From Opitutia bacterium (GTDB lineage Bacteria > Verrucomicrobiota > Verrucomicrobiia > Opitutales > Opitutaceae): DNA of 64,000 bases. The position numbers and the translations under genes were made by a program. Positions 17,571-27,700 of this stretch are shown piece after piece. Within the stretch, counting starts at the first letter, position 1. Every line of letters begins with the position of its first letter. Under the pieces are notes generated by a model that saw only the letters and a list, made by a program, of their open reading frames with translations, had not been told where the DNA came from and searched no databases. The stretch is taken from the NCBI GenBank assembly GCA_947474365.1, contig CANJIU010000016.1, forward strand, positions 1-64,000. Direction: 5' to 3'.

Positions 17571-17794
17571 CCACCTACGTCTACGAAACCATCCCGCAAA
17601 CTCCGGGCGAAAAGCCCGTCTATTTCGAGGTCAAGCAGAGCATGCAGGATGCTCCGCTTGCGACCCATCCAGACAGTGGCAAGCCCGTCCGCCGCGTAAT
17701 CCTCGGCGGCTATGGCGTGCTCAAATCCGGCGGCGCGCCCGCCCCCAAGCCCGAGGGCGGCTGCGGTTGCGGTCCCGCCGGCTGCTGCAATTGA
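17567..17794 (+). CDS. Small FmdB/zinc-ribbon-like protein with Cys-rich tail
   Basis: 75 residues, ATG overlapping the arsA stop (ATGA). The body [10 protein letters not shown]...F.V.QSM.DAPL..HP.SG.PVRRVI resembles the FmdB-type putative regulatory zinc-ribbon family widespread in Planctomycetes and Verrucomicrobia. The usual N-terminal CxxC is missing and the C-terminal tail [12 protein letters not shown] carries five cysteines. Position inside the ars operon suggests a thiol-rich arsenite-binding or buffering protein. That role is inference only. Confidence 0.85.
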   Translation: MTTYVYETIPQTPGEKPVYFEVKQSMQDAPLATHPDSGKPVRRVILGGYGVLKSGGAPAPKPEGGCGCGPAGCCN

Positions 17795-17819
17795 GGCCGG
17801 TGGTTCCCCTTCATCCCGT

Positions 17820-18257
17820 ATGAAACCCAACGTTCTCATTCTCTGCACCGGAAATTCCTGTCGCAGCCACATGGCCGAAGGCATCCTGCGTGCCGCCGCC
17901 GGCGATCTCGTCGAGGTGCACAGCGCCGGCTCGAAACCGGCCGGCTATGTTCATCCCAAGGCGATTCAGGTGCTCAAGGAGATCGGCGTGGATATCTCCG
18001 CCCACACCTCGAAGCACATGAACGATTTTCTGAACCGGCCGATTACCACGGTCATCACCGTGTGCGGCAACGCCGATCAGGCATGCCCGCTTTATCCCGG
18101 CCAGGTCAATCGCCACCACTGGGGCTTTGATGATCCCGCCCACGCCAAGGGAACCGAGGACGAAATCCTCGCCCAATTCCGCCGCGTGCGGGACGAGATC
18201 AAGCTCGTCTTCGAAGCTTACGCTGCCGGGTTGCGCGAGGGCGCGAGACGAACGTAG
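17820..18257 (+). CDS. arsC: Arsenate reductase, thioredoxin-coupled LMW-PTP type
   Basis: 145 residues. The P-loop CTGNSCR gives nucleophilic Cys9 and Arg15. Two further redox cysteines, Cys82 and Cys89 ([10 protein letters not shown]), match the S. aureus ArsC relay, so reduction of arsenate to arsenite by thioredoxin is expected. It lies 25 bp after the small Cys-rich gene as the last visible gene of the ars operon. It is adjacent to the phosphate-uptake region, a sensible location because arsenate enters through Pst and PiT. Confidence 0.96.
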   Translation: MKPNVLILCTGNSCRSHMAEGILRAAAGDLVEVHSAGSKPAGYVHPKAIQVLKEIGVDISAHTSKHMNDFLNRPITTVITVCGNADQACPLYPGQVNRHHWGFDDPAHAKGTEDEILAQFRRVRDEIKLVFEAYAAGLREGARRT

Positions 18258-18796
18258 GACCGTACCCTGAAGCCAACGTCCCGGTCGTTGCTTTGATCGG
18301 CCGTCGTCTCCCACAACTCGACTCCATGGGGCAGCGCCCCGTACAGCCGCCTGGAGGTTCCGATACAGCGTCCGTGCGGTCGCGCGTCCAGACCGCAGCG
18401 CGACGACGGGCCCCTTTGCGCCACAATCGTTCCCCACCCGATGATGTTCCACGGCCACATAGGCGATTTTCACCCACGACCGACGAACGCCTGTGAACTT
18501 TTTTCGGGAACCCGTGGGCCACCCTTTTGTCGCCACCGCGCGCAACCAGGCCTCGCCAACCGCTCGCCTGCGCCCCCAGTGCGGTGGCACGATCGTGACG
18601 AGGAGAGGTGGATTTCATCTCTCGGTCATCTCTCGGTCATTTCCCGGTCATCTTGCGGTTACGATTCAGTCAGTATCCGTTCACTCTCCGGTGAGTTCTC
18701 GATCAAGATGACCTGACGACGGCCACCGGATTCGCTCCGGATCCGCCCCCTCCGCGGCAGCGCGAGGCGGCCGCATTGCCGGAACCGCACTCTGGC
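18258..18796. other. Intergenic region between arsC and a convergent kinase gene
   Basis: About 540 bp with no credible gene. The right half holds the 11-bp-period array listed separately. The left half shows no clear structure. Because the flanking genes converge, a promoter is not expected here. Confidence 0.7.
18612..18717 (+). repeat. Tandem array with exact 11-bp period, CGGTCAT-type units
   Basis: Seven-base cores start at 18623, 18634, 18645, 18656, 18667, 18678, 18689 and 18700: CGGTCAT three times, then CGGTTAC, CAGTCAG, CGTTCAC, CGGTGAG, CGATCAA. Each is separated by 4 bases. Weaker units precede (ATTTCAT, 18612) and follow (ACCTGAC, 18711). The 7+4 layout and the C-GTCA-T core resemble a multimerised PhoB box. 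A related array lies at 31270-31331 and shares its first 24 bases. Confidence 0.8.
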
Positions 18797-21106
18797 TTAT
18801 CTGGGGGAAAGTTGCTGCTTCAGAGTGGCAATCAGAAGTTCCGGATCGCACGGTTTCTTCAAGACACTTTTTATCCCGACATCCGTCAGAGTTTGAACGG
18901 GAACCACATCGGTCAATCCGCTGGTCATGATGATGGGGAGCGTCGCGTCGATTGCCCGAAGGGCACGGACCAGATCGATGCCGTTCATCACCGGCATCAT
19001 CAAGTCGGAGAGCACAAGGCGCACCTGCGCCCGGTTTTGAATATATTGAATCAGCGCCTCCTGGCCATTGAGGGCGGTGAGCACCCGATATCCATGTCGC
19101 TCCAGCAGGATGCTGCTCGCCCGGAGAATGTTGGGCTCATCATCCACCACCAAAATCGTCGTCGGGCCCGGTACCGACTCGGCGCGTTCAGGCGGCACGG
19201 CCGTCTCCAAGGGAGCCGCGAGAACACCTTCGGTCATCGCAGGAAGGTACACGGTAAACGTCGTGCCTTTGCCAGGCGCGGAATCGACTGTGACAAAACC
19301 ACCGCTCCCCTGGACGACCCCAAGCACCGTCGACAGCCCCAGTCCCGTGCCCGCTCCCAGCGGCTTTGTCGTGAAAAACGGGTCGAAAATACGATGCCTG
19401 ATTTCCGGCGGGATGCCGTGCCCTGTATCGCGAACGTGAACAGAGAGGTAGGGCCCGGAGTGCGCTCCCGGCGCCAACGCCGGCGCTCCTTCGTCGAAGG
19501 TCACATTGGTGGCGCCGATGGTCAGACGGCCGCCTTCCGGCATCGCATCGCGCGCATTCACGCAAAGGTTGAGCAGGACTTGATGCAACTGGGTCGGATC
19601 ACCCATGATCATCCATAGATCGCTCGCGAAATTCTGCCGCAATTCGATGTTCCGCGGGAAGGTCTCGCGCACGACCATCACGATCTCCTTCACCAGATGC
19701 CGGAGCTGGAGAGGAATACGCTCACCCTTTTGACCGCGGCTAAACGTCAGCAGTTGTTTGACGATTTCGCTGCCCCGCGTGGCACTCGCCTGCACCATGG
19801 CGAGCATTTCGCGGTTGCCCGCGTCACCCTGCGTGTTCTTCAGCAGGCCGGCCACGAGCAGGATCGGCGACAGGATGTTGTTGAGGTCGTGAGCGACGCC
19901 ACTGGCGAGTGTCCCGATGGCCTCGATCCGTTGCGTCTGGAGCAGGTGCTCTTCGATGGCCTTCTGCCGGGTGATATCCTGTTTGATGGCGATGAAGTGC
20001 GAGATGTTGCCCTGTTCGTCACGCACGGGGGTCATCGTCATGTTCTCCGTCCGGAGTTCCCCGTCCTTGCGGCGGTTGACGATTTCGCCCTGCCAGACGT
20101 TGCCTGCCAGGATGCTCTTCCACATCGTCCGGAAAAACGCGGCGTCGTGTTTCCCCGATTTCACCAGTTCGCGCGGGTTTTTCCCCAGAGCCTCGGTGAT
20201 TTCCCAGCCGCTGAGCTGGGTGAACGCGGCATTTGCCCACTCGATGTTGCCCCGCGCGTCCGTGATGACGATGGCGTTGGCGGCCGCCTCGAGCGCAGCG
20301 CCACGCAGGAGGAGCGTTTTCTCGGCCTGCTTGCGCTCGGTAATGTCATACAGCACCACCAGGTGCTCCCCTTCAAATTTGGCCGCGATGGAGGCGGCAC
20401 TGGCCAGCACCGTTCGGTTCGTCCCGTCTTTGCATCGGATGCTTACCTCGAGGGGCGAGAAGCTGACTCCAGCGTGTTTGGTCCGTTCCAACTCGGCCTG
20501 CCACGTTTCCGCCACCCACCGTCGGTATTCCGGATCGGGATACGCCAAAGGCCACCACTGGGAGAGCGTCGGCAGGTCTTCCTTGGTGTAACCGTAGGTC
20601 GCAACAAACGCCGAGTTGAGGAAGGTGATGCACTGGCGTTCATCGTTCAACGCCATCGGCACCGGGGAAATTTCAATGATGGCACGGAGCCTCGCCTCGC
20701 TTGCCCTGAGCGATTCGAGCGCCTGCTTGCGCGCGGTGATGTCCCGCAAAAAAGCCAACAAGCGACCGCCCTCGGCCGGAAGGTACTGGGCGCAAATCTC
20801 CACGTCGAACGTGCTCCCGTCCTTGCGGCGGTGTCGGGATTCGAACCGGTCCTCCCCCTGCGCCATGATTTTCCGGATGTGAGCGGCGGTCGCAACGGCG
20901 GTTTCCTCGACTTCCAAATCGGCGATGCTCATCTCCAGCAATTCCTGCGCAGTGTAGCCGCTCATCCGGCAATAGGCATCGTTGACCTCCACGAGTCTCC
21001 CCCGCGGGTCCGCCAGCCAAATCCCGTCCATCGCGGTTTGCAGGATACTGCGGTGCAACACCAGATGTGGAGATTCGAATCCCTCCTGACTGACGGCGGT
21101 TTCCAT
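18797..21106 (-). CDS. PAS hybrid sensor histidine kinase with receiver domain
   Basis: 769 residues from the ATG of METAVSQEGF; the longer frame upstream is not credible. Three PAS/PAC modules (about 20-135, 145-260 and 270-390) are joined by ITARKQALESLR-type linkers. A HisKA domain follows (GTLASGVAHDLNNILSPILLV, the HDLNN variant), then HATPase_c with DTGHGIP and GTGLGLSTV, and a C-terminal receiver domain with Asp in LVLSDLMMPVMNG and Lys in VLKKPCD. No membrane segment is visible, so it is probably cytosolic. It is a close paralogue of the 12-PAS kinase upstream. The partner regulator is unknown. Confidence 0.93.
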   Translation of the reverse strand: METAVSQEGFESPHLVLHRSILQTAMDGIWLADPRGRLVEVNDAYCRMSGYTAQELLEMSIADLEVEETAVATAAHIRKIMAQGEDRFESRHRRKDGSTFDVEICAQYLPAEGGRLLAFLRDITARKQALESLRASEARLRAIIEISPVPMALNDERQCITFLNSAFVATYGYTKEDLPTLSQWWPLAYPDPEYRRWVAETWQAELERTKHAGVSFSPLEVSIRCKDGTNRTVLASAASIAAKFEGEHLVVLYDITERKQAEKTLLLRGAALEAAANAIVITDARGNIEWANAAFTQLSGWEITEALGKNPRELVKSGKHDAAFFRTMWKSILAGNVWQGEIVNRRKDGELRTENMTMTPVRDEQGNISHFIAIKQDITRQKAIEEHLLQTQRIEAIGTLASGVAHDLNNILSPILLVAGLLKNTQGDAGNREMLAMVQASATRGSEIVKQLLTFSRGQKGERIPLQLRHLVKEIVMVVRETFPRNIELRQNFASDLWMIMGDPTQLHQVLLNLCVNARDAMPEGGRLTIGATNVTFDEGAPALAPGAHSGPYLSVHVRDTGHGIPPEIRHRIFDPFFTTKPLGAGTGLGLSTVLGVVQGSGGFVTVDSAPGKGTTFTVYLPAMTEGVLAAPLETAVPPERAESVPGPTTILVVDDEPNILRASSILLERHGYRVLTALNGQEALIQYIQNRAQVRLVLSDLMMPVMNGIDLVRALRAIDATLPIIMTSGLTDVVPVQTLTDVGIKSVLKKPCDPELLIATLKQQLSPR

Positions 21107-21781
21107 CGAAGAAAAAATGTAAAGACCTGCTTCCTTCTGAATCTGCGCCCCAGCTCGGAAGACGCGAGCTTGAAGAAATTCAACGCCCAACCGTCGCACC
21201 GGAAAAAACGCTCTGATGCTCCGTCCCAAGGGGCGACGCTGCAGTCGCAAGCTCAGGGCGAAGCGCGGGTTCGCAGTCCGGTCGGTGGGGGGCAGGAGAA
21301 TCGCCCCAGCGCGCCCGGTGTCATTCACTTCGCCACAAACGCGGTGACGCCACAAGAAATGCGCACAATCCTGCCAACCCGGGGGCAGCGGTCGATTGGC
21401 GGTGGCGGCGGATTGACGACGTGCAGGTCGGGCTCACCTGACCGCGCCGTAACCGGCGCGGCTACCAAAACGAATTGTTATAGCCGCACCGGTTACGGTG
21501 CGGTTTGGAACCGTCAATCGAGCGATGCGCCCCTGCCTTCCGCGCCCATCTTTAGGTTGACGCTTCCCTGTGGCCGCGAGCGCCCGCGAGTGGCCCGGGA
21601 AAACGCGACCGAGCTTCCACTCGCTGGCGCTCGCATGGCTGGAACGTTAGGGAGGATAGCCTGCGCCGACACGAGCCTGCCCGCCGTTGGACACTCGATC
21701 ACAACGCCCAGCGTCACTCCTGTTTCCCCCCGGTGCCGACGTTTCTCCGGCCTCACTCCTGACAATTCGATAACCCGTCCG
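21107..21781. other. Intergenic region between two hybrid kinase genes
   Basis: 675 bp without a credible gene. It contains the hairpin repeat at 21442-21503. Otherwise nothing recognisable. Confidence 0.65.
21442..21503. repeat. Hairpin repeat with 23-bp arms
   Basis: Left arm 21442-21464 (core CCGTAACCGG) and right arm 21481-21503 are complementary with two compensating-type differences, separated by 16 bases. It is a REP-type dispersed element candidate and might terminate the upstream kinase transcript, though no T-run is present. Confidence 0.75.
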
Positions 21782-24700
21782 CTAGCCGATGGCCGTGCCG
21801 CCCGGGGCGGGCGCCGAGTCGAGGAGTTCCCGGAGGAGGGTGAGGACCTGGTCGACGACAAAGGGTTTTGCCAGGAATCGGATCCGCCCACCGGGAGTTG
21901 ACTCCAGCTCCGCGCGGTTCGTCGCAATTCCGCTCATCGCGATGATCGGCAGGACCGGACGGCTCTCACGCACCTCGCGGATCACCCGGGCCCCGTCCAT
22001 GACGGGCATCATCATATCCGTAACAACGATACCAATTTCGTCCTTCCGCGCGCGGAACAACGCCAGACCCGCGGCGCCGTCCGAGGCGACGAGCACGCGG
22101 TAACCGTAGATCCTCAGGGCGGCGTTGAGCGAACCCCGGATGCTGGCCTCGTCATCGATGACGAGGACGAGTTCGTTGCGCCCACGGAGGCTCGGCAGGG
22201 TGGGTCCGGTGTCGATTGGCTCCACCGCCGCCGCGCGGGCCGGCAGGTACACGGCGAAGTTGGTGCCAAGCCCTTCCTTGCTCGCCACGGTGATGAAGCC
22301 GCCATGGCTGCGGATGATGCCAAGGGCGGACGCCAGGCCGAGACCCGTGCCCTGCCCAATCGGCTTGGTGGTAAAGAACGGGTCGAAAATCTTTTCCTGG
22401 TGGGCGGGAGCAATTCCGGTTCCCGTGTCGGTGACGCGGAACATCACGTGCGGGCCGGGCTTCGCTCCGTTCTGGGTGCAGGCGAAGGCGTCGTCGACCC
22501 GGAGGTTTTCCGCGGTGATCAAGAGGGAGCCGCCCGCCGGCATCGCGTCGCGGGAATTGACACACAGGTTGAGCAGCACCTGGTGGATTTGCGTCCGGTC
22601 GCCGTCGATCATCCAAAGGTCCGAGGGCACGTCGACGTCGACCGTGATATTCTTCGGGAAGGTCTCGTTCATGATCCGGACCATGTCCTTGATCACGCGA
22701 CCGACGCTCATCGGCGAGCGGGGGGAATCACTGCCGCGGCCGTAGAGAAGCAGTTGTTGCACGATGTCGGCGCCCCGACGTGCGCTGGAGGTGAGTAACT
22801 CCACGAGCTCGCGTTCATGGGCGGTATGGGCGCTCCGGGCGAGCAGGCTCGACGACATAAGGATCGGCGTCAGCACATTGTTCAAGTCGTGGGCGACACC
22901 ACCAGCGAGCGAGCCAAGGCTCTCCAGGCGTTGGGCGCGGAGGTACTGGGTCTCCAGCCGCTTGGCGTCGGTGATATCGGTGATGACAATGAGGACTGAC
23001 TTCGGTCGCTGCTCTTCGTCGCGCACCAGCGTGCCGCGCTTCTGCACCGTGATTTCGCCCCGGACGCGCGCCATCTGGCGGCGTTCGACGATCCACTCGC
23101 CGCGGGCGAGGAACTTATTCCACTCGGCGTCGTAGTCGGCAGGCAGTTCCTGATACGCGATTGATTCGTAACGACGGCCCACCGCGTCCGCTGCGCTGAC
23201 ACCATACAATCTCTCGGCGCCGCGGTTCCAGTAGCAGATCGTCCGATCCAAATCGAGCACCAGAATCGCATCCTGGGTGATGTCGAGCAGCGCGGCCTGT
23301 TCGCGAATGCGTGCCTCGGCCGCTTTGCGTTCCGTCACGTCCTCCAGGACCCCAAGATAGTGTGTTACCCGGCCGGCATCGTCGGTGAGCGGAGAGATCG
23401 TGGCGTGCTCCCAGAAAACGTCCCCGTTTTTCTTTCGATTGTGGAACTCGCCGCGCCATTCGTGCCCCGCACTGATCCGCGACCAGAGCTGGTCATCGTG
23501 CTCAGACGATTGGAGGCCGGAGGCCAGCAGCCTGACATTCCGCCCACGAACATCCTCGAAGGTATAGCCGGTCGTGGCGGTGAAGCTGGGATTGACGTAT
23601 TCGAACGCACCGGTGGCGTCCGTGATGATCACCGAGACGGGACACTGTTCGACCGCCCGGGAGAGCTTGCGCAATTCCGCCTCGGCCTGGAGTTGCGCCG
23701 TGATGTCGGTCGCAATGGCGAGCGTCGCCGGTGCGCCGTCGAACGTCACGCGAGTCGCGACGACGGCCGCTTCGATCACGCTGCCGTCGCGGCGGTGCCA
23801 CTTTTGGCGAATCAAGGGATTGAGTTCGCCCTCGGTCGTCAGCGTCCGGAGCCGGCGTTCGACCAGATCGCGGGAATCGGCATGGACGAAATCGAGCAAA
23901 CGCAGGCCAACCAATTCCTTGGCGGAATCGGCCCCGGCCAGGCGCACGGCGGCGCGGTTGGCGAACTGGATCCGGCCCTGGTCGTGAACGAACACGGCCT
24001 CGGGGGACAACTCCACCAGAGTCCGGTAGCGCTCCTCACTTTCCCGCAGGCTGGCCTCGGCGCGTTTACGCTGCGTGATGTCGATAAACGACACAATGAC
24101 ACGGTCGAGCTTCGCCTCGTGCCCCGGTTGCACGGTCAGCGTCAGGTCGAGTTCCACGTGGTTGCCCGCGGCATCGAGTGAGGTGATCTCAGAATTGTAT
24201 AGCGTACTCCCCTCCGCCAACGCGGCCAGCTCGCGGGCAAAGACGCCGTGAGCGTCCGGCGACAGGTACTTCGCCATTTGAAATCTCTCCGGATCGGTGG
24301 ATGGCAGGCCGAAGAGCCGGGCCGCGCCCTCGTTGACCGTGATGATTTTCAGCCGCCCGGCCAGGGTGGCGACCTCTTCCGGGTGGTCCGCAAAATGGGA
24401 GGCAAAATCCGTCACGCCGGCCGCACGCAATTCATCGAAACGAACCTTGATGTCCGAAAAGTCCTCTTCCATCGCGCCGAAGGGCGAATACTGAAACAAG
24501 GTGCGGAAGCGAAGTTCGCTGCGCATCAAGGCGGCTTCGGCGTGGCGCTGCGGCGTGATGTCGCGCGCCGTCGTGATGAGCACGTCGCGGCCGAAGTACG
24601 TGCCGCGGTGGGTGACGCAGGCCTTGGGAAAAACTTCACCGTTCTTCCGGACGCCCCAAAATTCGAATGCGACCGGCTGGCCCGTCGCAAAAACCGCGGC

Positions 24701-27700
24701 GCAGGAACGCCCGACGGCCTCAAGATCGTTCCTGCCGGGGGCACTGACCGCGGCTGGCGTCAGGCCGATCAGTTCCTCCCGCGTGCGCCCGTAGAGCCGC
24801 GCGGCTCCCTCGTTGACGTCGAGGAAGACCCCGTTCACGTCGTGCACGTAGATTGCCTCGCTGACCGTATTGAACAGCCCGAGGTAGTTCTCCTCGCTCT
24901 CCCGCAGCTTCGTCTCAGCCCGCTTGCGCGCGCTGATATCCTGCAACGTTGCAATGACGTGCTGCTCGCCCTGGAACGTCACCAGCTGGCAGTTCACGAG
25001 GCAGGCGATGATTTCCCCGTCTTTCCGGCGGCCGTTCATCTCGAGATCGGTGACGTGCCCCTCCGTTCGCAACAGATGCACCAATTTCGTCCGTTCGTCT
25101 TCCGTGAACCAGCCGAGTTCCACGACCGTCCGACCCAGCCCGGCGGAGGATTCAATGCCGGAGAGCCGCTGCGCCATGGCGTTGGCCGCCAGGATTCGTC
25201 CGTCGGCGAGGTTCGTCACGACCATGACCAGCGGCGCGTGATAGAAGGTCTGATGGAATTTTTCCTCGCTTTCCCGCAGCGCCTGCTCAGCGCGCTTGCG
25301 GTCGGTCATGTCGCGGACCAGCACGACCGTACCAATTTTCCCGCCAGTGTGGTCCGTGCGGCGGGAGATCGATGCGGTCCACCACATCTTCTTCCCCTCG
25401 ATGCTCAGTTCGTAATCGAAGTGCTGCACGTCGCCGGTGATGGCGAGCGCACGCAACGACTCCGTGATTTGATCGGAAACGTGGGGAGGCAAGACCTCCG
25501 CAAAGGTTTTGCCGAGAAACACCGCCGGAGGCACCAAGAGCTTCGCGCCGACCGGCTGGTGGTAGTCGACGATGCGACCGTCCGTATCCAAAATAAAGAA
25601 CAGGTCGCTCAGCGCTTCAATCGTCGCCGCGAGTTGAGCCTTGGTGGCACGCAGGGCCTGCTCCGCCTGCATCCGGGCGGTCGCGTCGCGAAATGACCAG
25701 AACCGGCCGACGACCTTGCCGGCCATCCGCAGCGGCGACGAGGTCCGCTCGAAACAACGGCCGTCCTTGAAGTGGACGACGTCGCTGGATTCCCGGTCCG
25801 TGCCGTAGAGTTCGCGCACGATGCGGAGAAACTCCTCCGGCTCGCTGAGCTGATCCACGACGCAGGCGAGCAGGGCCTGGTCGTTGCCGGAGGCAATCAG
25901 GGCGGGCGGGATGCGCCACATCGCGGCGAAGCGGGCGCTGGCCCGGAGCACCCTGCCCTCCGAATCGACCGCGAGGATACCGTCACTCGTGGAGGCCAGG
26001 ATGGAAGCCAGCTGATCCTCACTCCGGTGCAGGGTTTCAGCCATGGTCCGGCGGGCCGTGACATCACTCAGGACCCAGAGCACCCCTTCGTCGAGGTGCG
26101 TGGGGTTGAACGCCCGTCCTGTCACCTGCCCCCAGAATCGTGAGCCGTCCCCGCGGAAGAATTCAACTTCAGCTTCGTAGGTTTCCCCGCGGGCGATGGC
26201 CGCGTAGCCTTCCTCACCCAGGCGCCGGTAGGATTCAGGATCGGCGTAAAGGTCCGCGCTGTCCGCGCCAATGAGAGCAGCCGGCCCCCGGCCCGTGATC
26301 TGGGCGAAGGCGGAATTCGTCCAACGGAACCGCCGCTGTACCACGAGCCCGACGCCGACGGGCAGCGTCTCCAGGATGGTCTGGCGTTCGCGCGCGAGGC
26401 GCGCGATTTCAGCCGCGGCCTCACGCCGTCCGGAGATGTCACGCATCGACGACAACACCCACCACTGGTCCTGCCGTCGGAAAAACTGGGAGTGCACCTC
26501 AAGGGGAATAACGGCGCCGGCGCGGACGCGGATTTCGGTTTCAAAGAGCGCGCGCCCGGTCCGCTGGAGCGCGGCCATGCGCGCGGGCAGGCCGGCGCGG
26601 CCTGCCGGGGTCTCGAGCTCCAGGGGCCCCATCGCGAGCAACTCCGCACGCGTGCAACCCGCCATTTTCCAGGCGGCTTCGTTGGCCTCGATGATTTTCC
26701 CGGGCTGGCCGTCGGACTCGATGGGAAAGGCAATCAGTGCATCGGAGGCGTTGTCGAACAACAGGCGATAGCGTTCCTCCGATTCGCCGAGCTTTTGCTC
26801 TGCCAGCCGCAACCCGGAAAGATCCTTGTGCGTCCCAATCATGCGCCGGGCCTTGCCGTCCGCGGTACGGCTGACGACCCGCCCGGCGTCGAGGATCCAC
26901 TTGTACGTACCATCCTTGCAGCGCACGCGGTGTTCGCAGCGGTAGGATTCCGTTTCTCCCGCGAGATGCGTCTTCAGCACCCGCAGAACCACCGGCAAAT
27001 CGTCGGGGTGAACGCGAGTCTCCCACTCCTCCAAGCTGTCGGAGAGCTCGTCGGGCGTGAAGCCGAGCATCTCTTTCCAACCCGGGGAAAAGTGCACTTT
27101 CCCGCTTTCCACCTCCCAGTCCCAAAGGCCGTCTCCCGCCGCCTCCAGCGCCGCCTGCCAACGAAGGGCGTTTTCCCGGGCGGAGGCATCGGCGCGCCCG
27201 CGCTCAGTAATGTCCCGGAAAAGGGTGACGATGCGCGTCTCATTTCTGCCGGACTGAAACGTGGACGACGATCCTTCCGCGTCGATCACGGTGCCATCCT
27301 TGCGCCGGAGTTGGAGCAGGCAGCGGACCGTGCCGTGACGCTCGCGTTGGGCCAGGAGGCTGGCGAAGTCGCCGGTGTCGGAATTGACGATGAGGCTGCG
27401 ACCGCGGGCAAGGACCTCCTCCTCCGTCATGTCCAGCATTTCGCACGCGGCCCGGTTCGCGGCAATGTACGAGCCGTCCGGTTTGCTCAACACGATGCCG
27501 TCGACCGAATGCTCGTAAAGGCAACGCCAGATTTCCTCGCGGGTACGCTGCTCCGAATCCGCGCGATCCTGGGCGGCAAGCCAACAGCGGTACCCGAAGA
27601 AAAGGGCGACGATTCCAGAGATGCCCAGCAACCAGACGGGGACTTCGACTGATCGCATCATAGCCAGCGTCACCGTCAGCGGGGTGGAGGTTGGCGAAGC

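Noticed and set aside
18612..18717. Possible CRISPR array
   Set aside because: Units are 11 bp with no unique spacers of 25-40 bp and no cas genes nearby.
19697..21901. A 734-codon plus-strand frame across the first hybrid kinase
   Set aside because: Antisense shadow of a clear PAS-HisKA-receiver protein. No motif and low-complexity composition.
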